Shown: positions 8,956 to 17,765, counted from the stretch's first letter. The stretch is DNA of 34,412 bases from Polaromonas sp. (GCF_010365105.1 NZ_JAAFGZ010000038.1:1-34412), one strand, 5' to 3'. The notes: generated by a model from the letters alone, not told the origin. A program made the numbers and translations.

Positions 8956-10032
8956 ATGACAAGCAACTCCACACTGGTAAGTTTCAGCGGCGTCCAGAAG
9001 ACCTACGACGGCATCCACCTGGTGGTTCGTGACCTGAACCTGGACATCCGGCAAGGCGAATTTTTGTCGCTGCTCGGCCCCTCGGGTTCGGGCAAGACCA
9101 CCACCTTGATGATGCTGGCCGGTTTCGAGTCGCCCACGGCGGGCGAGATCAGCCTGAACGGTGTGCCCATCACCCGCACGCCGCCGCACAAGCGCAATTT
9201 CGGCATGGTGTTCCAGAACTACGCGCTGTTTCCGCACATGACACTGGCCGAAAACATCGCCTATCCGCTGACGGTGCGCAAGCTGCCCAAGGCAGAACGC
9301 GAAGCCAAGGTGCTTCAGGCGCTGGACATGGTGCAGCTCGGCCGAATGGGCGGACGCTACCCCGGCCAGCTTTCGGGCGGCCAGCAGCAGCGCGTGGCTC
9401 TGGCCCGGGCGCTGGTGTTCGACCCGCAGCTGGTGCTGATGGACGAGCCGCTGGGCGCGCTGGACAAGCAATTGCGCGAGCACATGCAGATTGAACTCAA
9501 GGCGCTGCACCGCCGTCTGGGCGTGACGTTTGTGTATGTCACCCACGACCAGACCGAGGCATTGACGATGTCCGATCGCGTGGCCGTGTTCAACGACGGC
9601 GCGATCCAGCAAATCGACGTGGTGGGCAATCTTTATGAAGCGCCGCTGAACCGCTTTGTGGCGGGCTTTGTCGGCGACAGCACGGTGCTGCAGGCCGAAG
9701 TGACCCGGCTGGACGGCGCGCACTGCGAGGTTCGCCTGCCCGGCGGCATCATGCTGCGCGGCTTGAATGTCAACGCTTGCGGCGTTGGCGACACGGTGCA
9801 ATGCGGCACCCGCCCCGAGCGCCTGAAGATTGCTGAAGCCGCTGGCAGCAATACCTTCCAGAGCAAGGTGCTGGACGTCATCTATTTCGGCGACCACCTG
9901 CGCCTGCGCTGCGAGCTGCCCGGCCAGCCGGACGCGACCATCAAGATGCCGCTGGGCCACCACCAGCTGCCTGAGCCTGGCCAGACCATTCATGTGCATG
10001 CGCCGGTCGAACACCTGCGCATGTACCGCTGA
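8956..10032 (+). CDS. ABC transporter ATP-binding protein, polyamine (PotA) type
   Basis: The 358-residue cytoplasmic ATPase energises the importer encoded by the next three genes. It shows Walker A GPSGSGKTT (near residue 40), a Q-loop in FGMVFQNYALFPHM, the signature LSGGQQQRVALARAL, Walker B LVLMDEPLGALD, and the switch His in VTHDQ. The C-terminal ~120 residues form a TOBE-like domain as in PotA and CysA. The closest subfamily is the spermidine/putrescine importers, whose members also carry other cationic or small organic solutes. The start MTSNSTLV has only a weak ribosome-binding site. About 120 bp separate it from gabT, enough for a secondary promoter, though co-transcription is likely. 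Confidence 0.92.
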   Translation: MTSNSTLVSFSGVQKTYDGIHLVVRDLNLDIRQGEFLSLLGPSGSGKTTTLMMLAGFESPTAGEISLNGVPITRTPPHKRNFGMVFQNYALFPHMTLAENIAYPLTVRKLPKAEREAKVLQALDMVQLGRMGGRYPGQLSGGQQQRVALARALVFDPQLVLMDEPLGALDKQLREHMQIELKALHRRLGVTFVYVTHDQTEALTMSDRVAVFNDGAIQQIDVVGNLYEAPLNRFVAGFVGDSTVLQAEVTRLDGAHCEVRLPGGIMLRGLNVNACGVGDTVQCGTRPERLKIAEAAGSNTFQSKVLDVIYFGDHLRLRCELPGQPDATIKMPLGHHQLPEPGQTIHVHAPVEHLRMYR

Positions 10033-10100
10033 GCTTTACCCCTGCCTGATTTGCCCCGTTTTCTTTCACCCTTGCCAACCTCCCACCAAAGGAATTCCCG

Positions 10101-11132
10101 ATGAAACTCAAGCCCCTGATCATTGCCATTGCCGCTGGCATCTGCCTGCCGGCGCTGGCCCAAAGCCAGCTGACCGTGGTCAATTTCGGCGGTGCCAACG
10201 GCGCAGCCCAGAAAAAGGCCTATTTCGAGGCCTTCGAGAAATCGGGCGCCGGCAAGATCCAGCAGGTCGAATACAACGGCGAGCAGGCCAAGATCAAGGC
10301 CATGGTCGAAGCCAAGAAAATCACCTGGGATGTGGTCGAGGTCGAAAGCCCTGACGTGAACCGCGGCTGCGACGAAGGCCTGTTTGAAAAGATCGACTGG
10401 TCCAAGGTGGGCAACAAGGCTGACTTCCAGCCCGCTGCCGTGCATGAATGCGGCGTCGGCACCTTCATCTGGTCCACCGTCATGGCCTACAACGCCGACA
10501 AGCTCAAGACCGCACCGGTCACCTGGGCCGATTTCTGGAACACCCAGAAATTCCCTGGCAAGCGCGGCATGCGCAAGGGTGCCCGCTACAACCTGGAATT
10601 CGCGCTGATGGCCGACGGCGTGAAGACTGCCGACGTGTACAAGGTGCTGGCGACCAAGGACGGCGCCGACCGCGCCTTCAAAAAAATGACCGAACTCAAG
10701 CCAAACATCCAGTTCTGGGAAGCCGGCGCGCAGCCACCGCAGTTCCTGGTCGCCGGCGATGTGGCCATGACCACCGCCTACAACGGCCGCATCGACGCCG
10801 CCCAGCGCGAAGGCAAGAACCTGCAGATCGCCTGGACCGGCGGCATCTACGACCTGGATTACTGGGTCATGCCCAAGGGCGGCAGCAACAAGGATCTGGC
10901 GCTGAAATTTATCGGCATGGCGTCCAGTGCCGACGCACAGGCCGAGTACGCCCGCAACATCTCCTATGGTCCGACCAACAACAAGGCGCTGGCCAAGCTG
11001 GACCCGAAAGTGCTGGCGCTGCTGCCAACGTCGCCGGCCAACAGCAAGGACGCGCTGCAGTTCAACATCTCGTTCTGGGCAGACCAGGGTGAAGCGCTTG
11101 AAAAGCGTTTTGCCGCGTGGTCCGCGCAGTAA
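10101..11132 (+). CDS. ABC transporter periplasmic substrate-binding protein, PotD/family 1 type
   Basis: This is the periplasmic receptor of the importer. The first 20 residues form a Sec signal peptide (MKLKPLIIAIAAGICLPALA, with probable cleavage after ALA). The mature protein starts QSQLTVVNFGGANG, typical of spermidine/putrescine-type binding proteins, and has about 323 residues. AAAGGA lies 7 nt before the ATG. The late block IYDLDYWVMPKG resembles the ligand-cleft region of PotD/PotF relatives. The substrate cannot be read from sequence; from the gene set (ureohydrolase, gabT, gabD) I infer 4-guanidinobutyrate, agmatine, putrescine or GABA. It follows the ATPase by 68 bp and precedes the permeases. 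Confidence 0.9.
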   Translation: MKLKPLIIAIAAGICLPALAQSQLTVVNFGGANGAAQKKAYFEAFEKSGAGKIQQVEYNGEQAKIKAMVEAKKITWDVVEVESPDVNRGCDEGLFEKIDWSKVGNKADFQPAAVHECGVGTFIWSTVMAYNADKLKTAPVTWADFWNTQKFPGKRGMRKGARYNLEFALMADGVKTADVYKVLATKDGADRAFKKMTELKPNIQFWEAGAQPPQFLVAGDVAMTTAYNGRIDAAQREGKNLQIAWTGGIYDLDYWVMPKGGSNKDLALKFIGMASSADAQAEYARNISYGPTNNKALAKLDPKVLALLPTSPANSKDALQFNISFWADQGEALEKRFAAWSAQ

Positions 11133-11175
11133 GCACCGTTCAACATAAAACGGCAACGGATCAAGGACCCATGCA

Positions 11176-12450
11176 ATGAACGCAACGGCTTCGGCTTCCC
11201 TTCCCCTGATGCCATTGGTAGCCGATACCACCGGACCGGCGCTGGCCGCCCAGCTGCGCCGGGTGGAGCGCCGAAAACGGCTGCGCGCCATTGCCTTGAC
11301 CCTGCCACTGCTTATCTTCCTGGCGGTCACCTTCCTCGTGCCGCTGGGCGCCCTGCTGGTCAGGGCGGTCGAAAACCCTGAAGTCGCCGGAACCCTGAGC
11401 CGGACCGGCGATACGCTGGCCGGCTGGGACCGCAAGGCCGCCCCACCCGATGCCGCCTATGCCGCATTGCTGGCCGACCTGGCGGCAATTCCCGAAACCG
11501 CGCAGGCCGGCGTGCTGGCCAGGCGTCTGAACAGCGAAGTTAGCGGCGCCCGCTCGCTCATCATGGGCACCTACCGCGCCCTGCCGCTGGGCACCGGGCT
11601 GAGCCCGGCCGAGGCGAAAGAAAAACTGCTGGCCCACGACCCACGCTGGGCCGAGCTGCCCTACTGGTGGGCGATTGCCAAGAACAGTTCGCGATGGACC
11701 CCCGATTACCTGCTGGCCTCGGTCGACTTGAAACGCGATGCGCAGGGCCAGGTCGTGCGCGTCGGTGCCGAGGAAGCCGCCTTCAGCGACATCCTGGTTC
11801 GCACCTTTTCCATCAGCGGGGTGGTCACGCTGATCTGCATTTTGCTGGGCTACCCGCTGGCCTACTGGCTGGCCACGCTGAACGAGCGCCGCGCCAACCT
11901 GATGATGATCCTGGTGCTGCTGCCCTTCTGGACCTCGGTGCTGGTGCGCATCGCCGCCTGGATCGTGCTGCTGCAGACCAACGGGCTGGTCAACCGCTTT
12001 TTGATGTTCACCGGCCTCACTGGCGAGCCGGTGCCGCTGCTGTTCAACCGGCTGGGCGTGATCATCGCCATGGTGCACATCCTGCTGCCCTTCATGATCC
12101 TGCCGCTCTACAGCGTGATGAAGTCGGTGCCCGGCAACTATGTGCGTGCCGCCGTGTCGCTGGGCAGCACGCCGCTGGCGGCATTTTTCCGGGTGTACGT
12201 GCCGCAAACCTATCCCGGCGTCGCCGCCGGCGGCCTGCTGGTGTTCATCACCTCGATTGGCTACTACGTCACGCCTGCCCTGCTGGGCGGTCCGGCCGAC
12301 CAGATGCTGAGCTACTACGTTGCCCAGTACACCAATGTGGATGTGAACTGGGGCATGGCCTGCGCGCTGGGCTCGGTCCTGCTCATCACCACCTTGATCC
12401 TGTACGCGGTGTACCGCCGCTTTGCCAAAGCCGAACTGAGCCTGGGCTGA
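11176..12450 (+). CDS. ABC transporter permease, PotB type, with large first periplasmic loop
   Basis: This 424-residue inner-membrane permease has a first membrane helix at about residues 36-60 (LTLPLLIFLAVTFLVPLGAL), then a soluble stretch of about 140 residues, then a five-helix core. The EAA loop that contacts the ATPase is AAVSLGSTPLAAFFRVYVP. Classical PotB is about 285 residues, so the extra length is the loop between helix 1 and the core. Longer permeases of this kind occur in polyamine/opine-type importers of proteobacteria. AAGGA sits 8 nt before the ATG at 11176. It is followed after 7 nt by its partner permease, which indicates one transcript. Confidence 0.92.
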   Translation: MNATASASLPLMPLVADTTGPALAAQLRRVERRKRLRAIALTLPLLIFLAVTFLVPLGALLVRAVENPEVAGTLSRTGDTLAGWDRKAAPPDAAYAALLADLAAIPETAQAGVLARRLNSEVSGARSLIMGTYRALPLGTGLSPAEAKEKLLAHDPRWAELPYWWAIAKNSSRWTPDYLLASVDLKRDAQGQVVRVGAEEAAFSDILVRTFSISGVVTLICILLGYPLAYWLATLNERRANLMMILVLLPFWTSVLVRIAAWIVLLQTNGLVNRFLMFTGLTGEPVPLLFNRLGVIIAMVHILLPFMILPLYSVMKSVPGNYVRAAVSLGSTPLAAFFRVYVPQTYPGVAAGGLLVFITSIGYYVTPALLGGPADQMLSYYVAQYTNVDVNWGMACALGSVLLITTLILYAVYRRFAKAELSLG

Positions 12451-12457
12451 CCACACC

Positions 12458-13285
12458 ATGAAACTTGCTGCCGTTCCTGTTTTCCCCGCCTACTACACGC
12501 CGCTGGACAAGCTCGGCTGGTACGGCCTGCGCGTGCTGTGCGGCGCGGTGCTGGTGTTCCTGCTGCTGCCGATCATCGTCATCATTCCACTGTCATTCAG
12601 CGACTCGTCCTTCCTGTCGTACCCGATTCCGGGCTGGTCGCTGCGCTGGTACGAGGAACTGTTCGCCTCCAGCGACTGGGCGCGGGCCACACGCAACAGT
12701 TTCATCGTGGCACCGCTGGCCACCTTGCTGGCCACGGCGCTCGGCACGATGGCCGCTGTCGGCCTGGCGCGGGTGCAGTTTGCCGGCAAAGGGCTGCTGA
12801 CTGCCCTGCTGATCTCGCCCATGGTGGTGCCCATCGTGGTGGTGGGCGTCAGCACCTACCTGTTTTTTGCACAGATCGGCCTGTCCGACTCCTACACCGG
12901 CCTGGTGCTGGTGCATGCTGCACTCGGCGCGCCGTTTGTCGTCACCACCGTGATGGCGACGCTGCAGGGCTTCAACCAGAACCTGGTCAAGGCCAGCCTG
13001 AGCCTGGGCGCCGGGCCGCTGCAGACCTTCTTCCGGATCACGCTGCCGGTGATTGCGCCCGGCGTGATCTCGGGCGCGCTGTTTGCCTTTGCCACCTCGT
13101 TCGACGAAGTGGTGGTCACGCTGTTTCTGGCCGGGCCGACCCAGACGACGCTGCCGCGCCAGATGTTCACCGGCATCCGCGAGAACATCTCGCCCACGAT
13201 TGCCGCTGTGGCGACCCTGCTCATCCTCTTTACCGCCTGCCTGATGATGACGCTCGAATGGCTGCGGGGGCGCGTCAAGAAATAA
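12458..13285 (+). CDS. ABC transporter permease, PotC type
   Basis: The second permease (275 residues) has six predicted membrane helices, starting at about residues 22-48 (LRVLCGAVLVFLLLPIIVII), and an EAA loop ASLSLGAGPLQTFFRITLP. It is the heterodimer partner of the preceding PotB-type permease. The FATSFDEVVVTLFLAGP block near the end is highly typical of PotC/PotI. The ATG lies 7 nt after the previous stop. About 205 bp follow before the ureohydrolase gene, including an inverted copy of the dispersed repeat, so the downstream genes may have their own promoter. Confidence 0.93.
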   Translation: MKLAAVPVFPAYYTPLDKLGWYGLRVLCGAVLVFLLLPIIVIIPLSFSDSSFLSYPIPGWSLRWYEELFASSDWARATRNSFIVAPLATLLATALGTMAAVGLARVQFAGKGLLTALLISPMVVPIVVVGVSTYLFFAQIGLSDSYTGLVLVHAALGAPFVVTTVMATLQGFNQNLVKASLSLGAGPLQTFFRITLPVIAPGVISGALFAFATSFDEVVVTLFLAGPTQTTLPRQMFTGIRENISPTIAAVATLLILFTACLMMTLEWLRGRVKK

Positions 13286-13320
13286 AGCCAGCCCGCCAAA
13301 AAAGACATGATTTAAGCATC

Positions 13321-13382
13321 AAACGGGCCGTTTTCGCACGTTCAGCCTGCGCAGACAGCTATGAATTAAGTAGCATCTACTG
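13321..13382 (-). repeat. dispersed repeat, copy 3 (inverted)
   Basis: Read on the minus strand it runs from GATGCTACTTAATTCATAGC through TGTCTGCGCAGGCTG to a GTGCGAAAACGG end. It aligns by eye with the copy at 31408-31472 (GATAGCTATAAGCGC, then ACTGCGAAAAAAGC). It lies between the permease gene and the ureohydrolase gene. Confidence 0.5.
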
Positions 13383-13490
13383 TCAACGCTCAAGAATTCC
13401 GTGATGGCAAACCCAAGCGATGTTTGGCGCCACCCCCGAATCCAGGCTCTGTATATCGAATGCCCCTTTACGCCACGGAGAACCCCGAAG

Positions 13491-14435
13491 ATGACCTTTA
13501 ACCAACCCTTAAGCGGCAACGCCATGCCGCGTTTCGGCGGCTGGGCCAGCATGATGCGCCTGCCGATGTGCAGCGAAGCGGCCGGTCTGAACGCCGGTTT
13601 CATCGGCATACCGCTGGACATCGGCACCAGCCACCGGCCCGGCGCGCGCTTCGGCCCCCGGCAGATCCGCGCCGAATCCAGCCTGATCCGGCCCTACAAC
13701 ATGGCCACCGGCGCCGCGCCTTTCGATGCGCTGCAGGTCGCCGATCTGGGCGACGTGGCGATCAACACCTACAACCTGCAAAAGTCGGTCGAGATCATCG
13801 AGGCGCACTACCGGCCCGTCATCGACACTGGCTGCATTCCGCTCACGCTGGGTGGCGACCACACCATCGTGCTGCCCATCCTGCGCGCCCTGGCCCGCAA
13901 GCACGGACCGGTGGCGTTGGTGCATGTCGATGCCCATGCCGACGTCAACGACGACATGTTCGGCGAACGCATCGCCCACGGCACGCCCTTTCGCCGCGCC
14001 GTGGAAGAAGGCCTGCTGCAAGGCAGCAAGGTCTGGCAGATCGGCCTGCGCGGCACCGGCTATGGCGCCGACGACTTCGACTGGCCGCGCCAGCAGGGCT
14101 TCACCGTGGTGCCGGCGCACGAGGTCTGGTACCAGTCGCTCGCGCCGCTGATGGCCCGGGTGCGCGAATCCATCGGCCAGGCGCCGTGCTATCTGAGTTT
14201 TGACATCGACGGCATTGATCCGTCGTTTGCCGGCGGCACCGGAACGCCCGAGATCGGCGGCCTGAGCGTGCCGCAGGCGCTGGAGATCATTCGCGGCTGC
14301 CGTGGCCTGAACCTGGTCGGTACCGACCTCGTCGAGGTGTCACCGCCCTACGACACCTCTGGCAACACCGCCCTGCTGGGCGCCAACCTGCTGTATGAAA
14401 TGCTGTGCGTGCTGCCCGGCGTTCACTACCGGTAA
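13491..14435 (+). CDS. gbuA: ureohydrolase, probable guanidinobutyrase (agmatinase family)
   Basis: The enzyme hydrolyses a guanidino group to urea plus an amine using a binuclear Mn centre. The metal ligands are present: H124 in GGDHT, D147, H149 and D151 in HVDAHAD, and D238 and D240 in SFDIDGIDP. The N-terminus (NQPLSGNAMPRFGG, MMRLP) and the block IRPYNMATGAAPFD match what I remember of Pseudomonas guanidinobutyrase better than classical agmatinase. That would convert 4-guanidinobutyrate directly to GABA, the substrate of the neighbouring gabT. The ATG at 13491 is preceded by GGAGA at good spacing; the frame is open to 13401, but that part lacks family similarity. The product is 314 residues. 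Agmatinase or guanidinopropionase activity remains possible. Confidence 0.85.
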   Translation: MTFNQPLSGNAMPRFGGWASMMRLPMCSEAAGLNAGFIGIPLDIGTSHRPGARFGPRQIRAESSLIRPYNMATGAAPFDALQVADLGDVAINTYNLQKSVEIIEAHYRPVIDTGCIPLTLGGDHTIVLPILRALARKHGPVALVHVDAHADVNDDMFGERIAHGTPFRRAVEEGLLQGSKVWQIGLRGTGYGADDFDWPRQQGFTVVPAHEVWYQSLAPLMARVRESIGQAPCYLSFDIDGIDPSFAGGTGTPEIGGLSVPQALEIIRGCRGLNLVGTDLVEVSPPYDTSGNTALLGANLLYEMLCVLPGVHYR

Positions 14436-14543
14436 CACCCTCCGGCAACACCAATCAGCTTCGCGCGGTATCCTTGCCGGTTGATTTCGACCCTCCCGCC
14501 GCCCGCCTTTGCGGCAGCGGCCAGCCCTTCAGAAAGAACACTC

Positions 14544-16016
14544 ATGGACATGAAAACCTCACCCCTTTCGCTGCTCAACGACCCCAGCCTGCTCAAGACC
14601 GACTCACTGGTCAATGGCCAGTGGCTGGCCGGTGCTTCGCGGTTTGATGTGTGCGACCCTTCCAATGGCCAGAAGCTGGCCGACGTGGCCAACCTGGGAA
14701 CGGCCGATGCCGAGGCGGCGATTGCCGCTGCCAATGCCGCTTGGCCCGCCTGGCGCAGCAAGACCGGCAAGGAGCGCCACGCCATCCTGATGAAGTGGTT
14801 CCAGCTCTTGATGGCCAACCAGGAAGACCTGGCCCGCATCATGACCGCAGAGCAAGGCAAGCCCTTCGCGGAAGCCAAGGGCGAAGTGGCCTACGGCGCC
14901 AGCTTTGTCGAATGGTTTGCCGAGGAAGCCAAGCGCGTCAACGGCGAGACGTTGCCGCAGTTCGACAACAACCGCCGCCTGACGGTGCTCAAGCAGCCCA
15001 TCGGCGTGTGCGTGGCCATCACGCCGTGGAACTTTCCGCTGGCCATGATCACCCGCAAGGTCGCGCCCGCGCTGGCCGCAGGCTGCACGGTCGTCATCAA
15101 GCCTGCCGAACTCACGCCGCTGACCGCACTGGCGGCGGTCGAGCTTGCCGTGCGTGCCGGTGTGCCTTCAGGCGTGCTCAACATCCTCACGACCGACGAC
15201 AGTGCAGCCGTCGGCAAGGTGTTTTGCGCCAGCGACGTGGTGCGCCACATCAGCTTCACCGGCTCCACTGAAGTGGGCCGCATCCTGATGGCGCAAAGCG
15301 CGCCGTCGATCAAGAAGCTGGCGCTGGAGCTAGGCGGCAATGCGCCGTTCATCGTGTTCGACGATGCCGACATCGACTCGGCCGTCGAAGGCGCGATGGC
15401 CAGCAAATACCGCAACGCCGGTCAGACCTGCGTCTGCGCCAACCGCATTTATGTGCAGGAAGGCGTTTACGACCAGTTCGTGAGCAAGTTTGCCGAGAAG
15501 GTCAGGCTGCTCAAGGTCGGCAACGGCTTTGAGGACGGCGTGGGCCAGGGCCCGCTGATCGAGGACTCGGCGATTGAAAAGGTACAGCGCCATGTGCAGG
15601 ATGCGCTGTCCAAGGGCGGCAAGCTGCTGGTCGGCGGGCACAAGCTCGAAGGCCAGTTCTTCGAGCCGACGGTCATTTCAGAAGCGACGGCCGACATGCT
15701 GTGCGCCAGGGAAGAAACCTTCGGCCCGTTTGCGCCGGTGTTCCGCTTCAAGCTGGAGCAGGAAGCGATTGATGCGGCCAACAACACCGAATTCGGCCTG
15801 GCGAGCTATTTCTACAGCCGCGACATCGGCCGCATCTACCGGGTCGCCGAAGCGCTGGAATACGGCATGGTCGGCATCAACGCCGGCGTGATCGCCACCG
15901 AGCACGTGCCCTTCGGCGGCGTCAAGCAATCCGGCCTGGGCCGCGAAGGCTCCAGCCACGGCATGGAAGAGTACCTGGAGATGAAATACCTTTGCATGGG
16001 CGACATCCAGAAGTAA
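14544..16016 (+). CDS. gabD: NAD(P)-dependent succinate-semialdehyde dehydrogenase
   Basis: The 490-residue cytosolic aldehyde dehydrogenase oxidises succinate semialdehyde to succinate, the last step of GABA use. Conserved residues are N163 in PWNFP, E262 in LELGGNAP and the catalytic C296 in NAGQTCVCANR; the QTCVCANR form is typical of GabD rather than other aldehyde dehydrogenases. The ATG at 14544 (MDMKTSPLSLL) was chosen; the frame extends to 14481, but those residues are Pro- and Ala-rich and unlike the family. The ribosome-binding site is a weak AGAAAGA. It follows the ureohydrolase by 108 bp and is the last gene of the catabolic locus, with a repeat copy after it. Confidence 0.93.
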   Translation: MDMKTSPLSLLNDPSLLKTDSLVNGQWLAGASRFDVCDPSNGQKLADVANLGTADAEAAIAAANAAWPAWRSKTGKERHAILMKWFQLLMANQEDLARIMTAEQGKPFAEAKGEVAYGASFVEWFAEEAKRVNGETLPQFDNNRRLTVLKQPIGVCVAITPWNFPLAMITRKVAPALAAGCTVVIKPAELTPLTALAAVELAVRAGVPSGVLNILTTDDSAAVGKVFCASDVVRHISFTGSTEVGRILMAQSAPSIKKLALELGGNAPFIVFDDADIDSAVEGAMASKYRNAGQTCVCANRIYVQEGVYDQFVSKFAEKVRLLKVGNGFEDGVGQGPLIEDSAIEKVQRHVQDALSKGGKLLVGGHKLEGQFFEPTVISEATADMLCAREETFGPFAPVFRFKLEQEAIDAANNTEFGLASYFYSRDIGRIYRVAEALEYGMVGINAGVIATEHVPFGGVKQSGLGREGSSHGMEEYLEMKYLCMGDIQK

Positions 16017-16080
16017 AAGAAGCCGGCTGCAATTTCGAGCACTGCGGTCCACCAAGGCAATTTCAAGCCGTATGCCACTA

Positions 16081-16140
16081 CTGATTTAATAGCTGATTGA
16101 GCAAGCGCAGCCTGCGCAAAAGCCCTTTTTTTCTTATAAA
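16081..16140 (+). repeat. dispersed repeat, copy 4
   Basis: It contains TTAATAGCTGATTGAGC, then GCGCAGCCTGCGCAAAAGC, then a T-rich end TTTTTTTCTTA. The internal GCGCAGCCTGCGC can form a short hairpin and the T-run could aid termination of gabD. Confidence 0.55.
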
Positions 16141-16173
16141 ACAAGGCTTGGCGGGACATTGGCGGCTTGCTCC

Positions 16174-16179
16174 TATAAT
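16174..16179 (+). promoter_or_regulatory. -10 element of the tRNA-Gly promoter
   Basis: A perfect TATAAT lies 10 nt before the first base of the tRNA. The -35 box is unclear: TTGGCG occurs at 16148-16153, but with a 20-nt spacer. Confidence 0.6.
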
Positions 16180-16189
16180 CCGGGCTATC

Positions 16190-16263
16190 GCGGGTGTAGT
16201 TCAATGGCAGAACGGCAGCTTCCCAAGCTTCATACGAGGGTTCGATTCCCTTCACCCGCTCCA
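16190..16263 (+). tRNA. tRNA-Gly (anticodon CCC)
   Basis: The 74-nt sequence folds as a tRNA. The acceptor stem is GCGGGTG/CACCCGC, the D stem GTTC/GAAC, and the T arm GAGGG-TTCGATT-CCCTT, with an encoded CCA end. The anticodon loop TTCCCAA gives CCC, reading GGG codons. The anticodon stem GCAGC/GCTTC has a C-T mismatch at position 28:42. The sequence is close to E. coli glyU as I remember it. No integrase or duplicated tRNA 3' end was found downstream. Confidence 0.95.
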
Positions 16264-16296
16264 GTCGCTGTACCACCCGGCCTCAAGGCACGCCAA

Positions 16297-16331
16297 AACC
16301 CGCGCAGTTCACAGCTGCAGCGGGTTCTTTT
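16297..16331 (+). terminator. intrinsic terminator after tRNA-Gly
   Basis: AACCCGC (16297-16303) pairs with GCGGGTT (16320-16326), extended by GCAG/CTGC with one bulged A. TTCTTTTC follows. It ends the tRNA transcript about 35 nt after the CCA. Confidence 0.75.
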
Positions 16332-16538
16332 CTGCCTCATGTTGTTTCAAGCTCCACCATGCCATACCAGCCTTTTGTGGGTAGGGATGTTGGCCGATTA
16401 ACGGAGATCCGCTTTGACCAACAGTCCAAGTACCAGCCAGCCTTCGCCCGCTTCCTACAGATGATCAGGTGTTTTGCCCTGTTTGCAGAAAGCAGAACCA
16501 TTCACGATAACTTGTTGGTATTACCTACGGGAAGAAAC

Positions 16539-17015
16539 ATGAAATATCGCGGATTGCTTTTCTCCGCCCTGATCGGCGCCGTTGCCAGTGCGCGCTCCAT
16601 GACGCCCATGGCAAGCATTGCGGCTGCGCGACTTCTGGGCCATCGCACGCCGGGGAAACTTGTACTGCTGGACCATCCTGTGTTCACCTATGGCGCCTTG
16701 GCCATGGGGGTTGGCGAATTGTTCGGCGACAAGATGAAATCTGCGCCTGACCGCACTGTTTTTCTGGGCCTGCTGGCCAGGGTGCTCAGCGCAGGCATTG
16801 CAGGCGCTGCACTGGCTCCACGTGGTCGCGAGCAGGCCGGCGCTGTCACCGCGGTTGCTACCGCCGTACCTCTAGCCTACCTGACACTGGCCGGCCGTGA
16901 GCGAGCAATGGCGCGCATGGGCCAGACTCGCAGCGGCTTGATTGAAGACGCGCTGATTGTTGCCCTGGGTGTGACGATTGTGGCGCTGGCGGTCAGGCCG
17001 AAAAACGCTTGGTGA
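16539..17015 (+). CDS. small integral membrane protein, DUF4126-like
   Basis: The 158-residue protein has about four to five hydrophobic helices and lies in the inner membrane. The N-terminus ASARSMTPMASIAAARLLG resembles the RSMTP segment of the DUF4126 membrane family; function is unknown. Gly- and Ala-rich helices cover about residues 5-25, 45-60, 72-95, 100-120 and 135-153. GGAAGA precedes the ATG at 16539; the frame is open back to 16359, but those residues look like untranslated sequence. It stands alone between tRNA-Gly and the convergent scoB, with a shared terminator at 17077-17107. Confidence 0.75.
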   Translation: MKYRGLLFSALIGAVASARSMTPMASIAAARLLGHRTPGKLVLLDHPVFTYGALAMGVGELFGDKMKSAPDRTVFLGLLARVLSAGIAGAALAPRGREQAGAVTAVATAVPLAYLTLAGRERAMARMGQTRSGLIEDALIVALGVTIVALAVRPKNAW

Positions 17016-17076
17016 CCGCATCGAATCGGGCGCTATGACCGAAGGTCTGGTTTTGGCCGATGATGGTCAACGTACC

Positions 17077-17107
17077 AAAAAAAAGGCCCTTCAGGCCCTT
17101 TTTTCTT
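17077..17107. terminator. bidirectional terminator
   Basis: An A-run (17077-17084), a GGCC-containing stem (GGCCCTTCAGGCCC) and a T-run (17099-17104) give an intrinsic terminator usable on both strands. It serves the membrane-protein gene on the plus strand and scoB on the minus strand. Confidence 0.8.
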
Positions 17108-17123
17108 GTCAAGGCCTATCGGT

Positions 17124-17762
17124 TCAGATCAGCGTGACGCCAGTCTTGGCTTGCAACGCTTCATGCGTAACGCCCGGCGCCAGCTCAACCACCTTCAGGC
17201 CCAGTGGCGTCACGTCCATCACCGCCAGGTCGGTGATGATGCGGTCCACCACGCCGACGCCCGTCAGCGGCAGGGTGCATTGCGGCAAAATTTTCAGGTC
17301 GATGGTGCCGTCCTTCTTTTTGGCGACATGCTCCATCAGCACGATCACGCGCTTGACGCCGGCGACCAGGTCCATCGCGCCGCCCATGCCCTTGACCATC
17401 TTGCCCGGAATCATCCAGTTGGCGAGGTCGCCCTGCTCGCTGACCTGCATTGCGCCCAGGATGGACAGGTTGATCTTGCCACCGCGAATCATCGCAAAGC
17501 TGTCGTGGCTGCCAAAAATCGACGAGCCCGGCAGCGTGGTCACGGTCTGCTTGCCGGCATTGATCAGGTCGGCATCCACCTGGTCTTCAGTCGGGAACGG
17601 ACCGATGCCCAGCATGCCGTTTTCCGACTGCAGCCAGACTTCCTTTTCGCTGGGAACGAAATTGGCGACCAGCGTCGGAATGCCGATGCCGAGGTTGACG
17701 TAGAAACCGTCTTCGAGTTCCTGGGCAGCGCGGGCTGCCATTTGGTCTTGGGTCCACGGCAT
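17124..17762 (-). CDS. scoB: 3-oxoacid CoA-transferase subunit B
   Basis: This is the beta subunit of succinyl-CoA:3-ketoacid CoA-transferase, which activates acetoacetate with CoA from succinyl-CoA. The 212-residue protein carries the catalytic Glu at E47 in [10 protein letters not shown], after the NLGIGIPT loop. The block [20 protein letters not shown] is also typical. The ATG at 17762 has AAGGAG 9 nt upstream, inside the end of scoA, and starts 3 nt after the scoA stop, so the two are translated from one message. It probably serves ketone-body, PHB or branched-chain catabolism. A different acyl specificity (for example 3-oxoadipate) cannot be excluded, but PcaIJ usually looks less like this. 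Confidence 0.92.
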   Translation of the reverse strand: MPWTQDQMAARAAQELEDGFYVNLGIGIPTLVANFVPSEKEVWLQSENGMLGIGPFPTEDQVDADLINAGKQTVTTLPGSSIFGSHDSFAMIRGGKINLSILGAMQVSEQGDLANWMIPGKMVKGMGGAMDLVAGVKRVIVLMEHVAKKKDGTIDLKILPQCTLPLTGVGVVDRIITDLAVMDVTPLGLKVVELAPGVTHEALQAKTGVTLI

Positions 17763-17765
17763 GCT

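Noticed and set aside
11161..12459. A 432-codon minus-strand frame across the first permease
   Set aside because: The plus strand encodes a typical ABC permease with an EAA loop and overlapping operon spacing.
16264..16538. tRNA-Gly as a possible integration site
   Set aside because: There is no integrase, no duplicated tRNA 3' end, and no foreign genes downstream.
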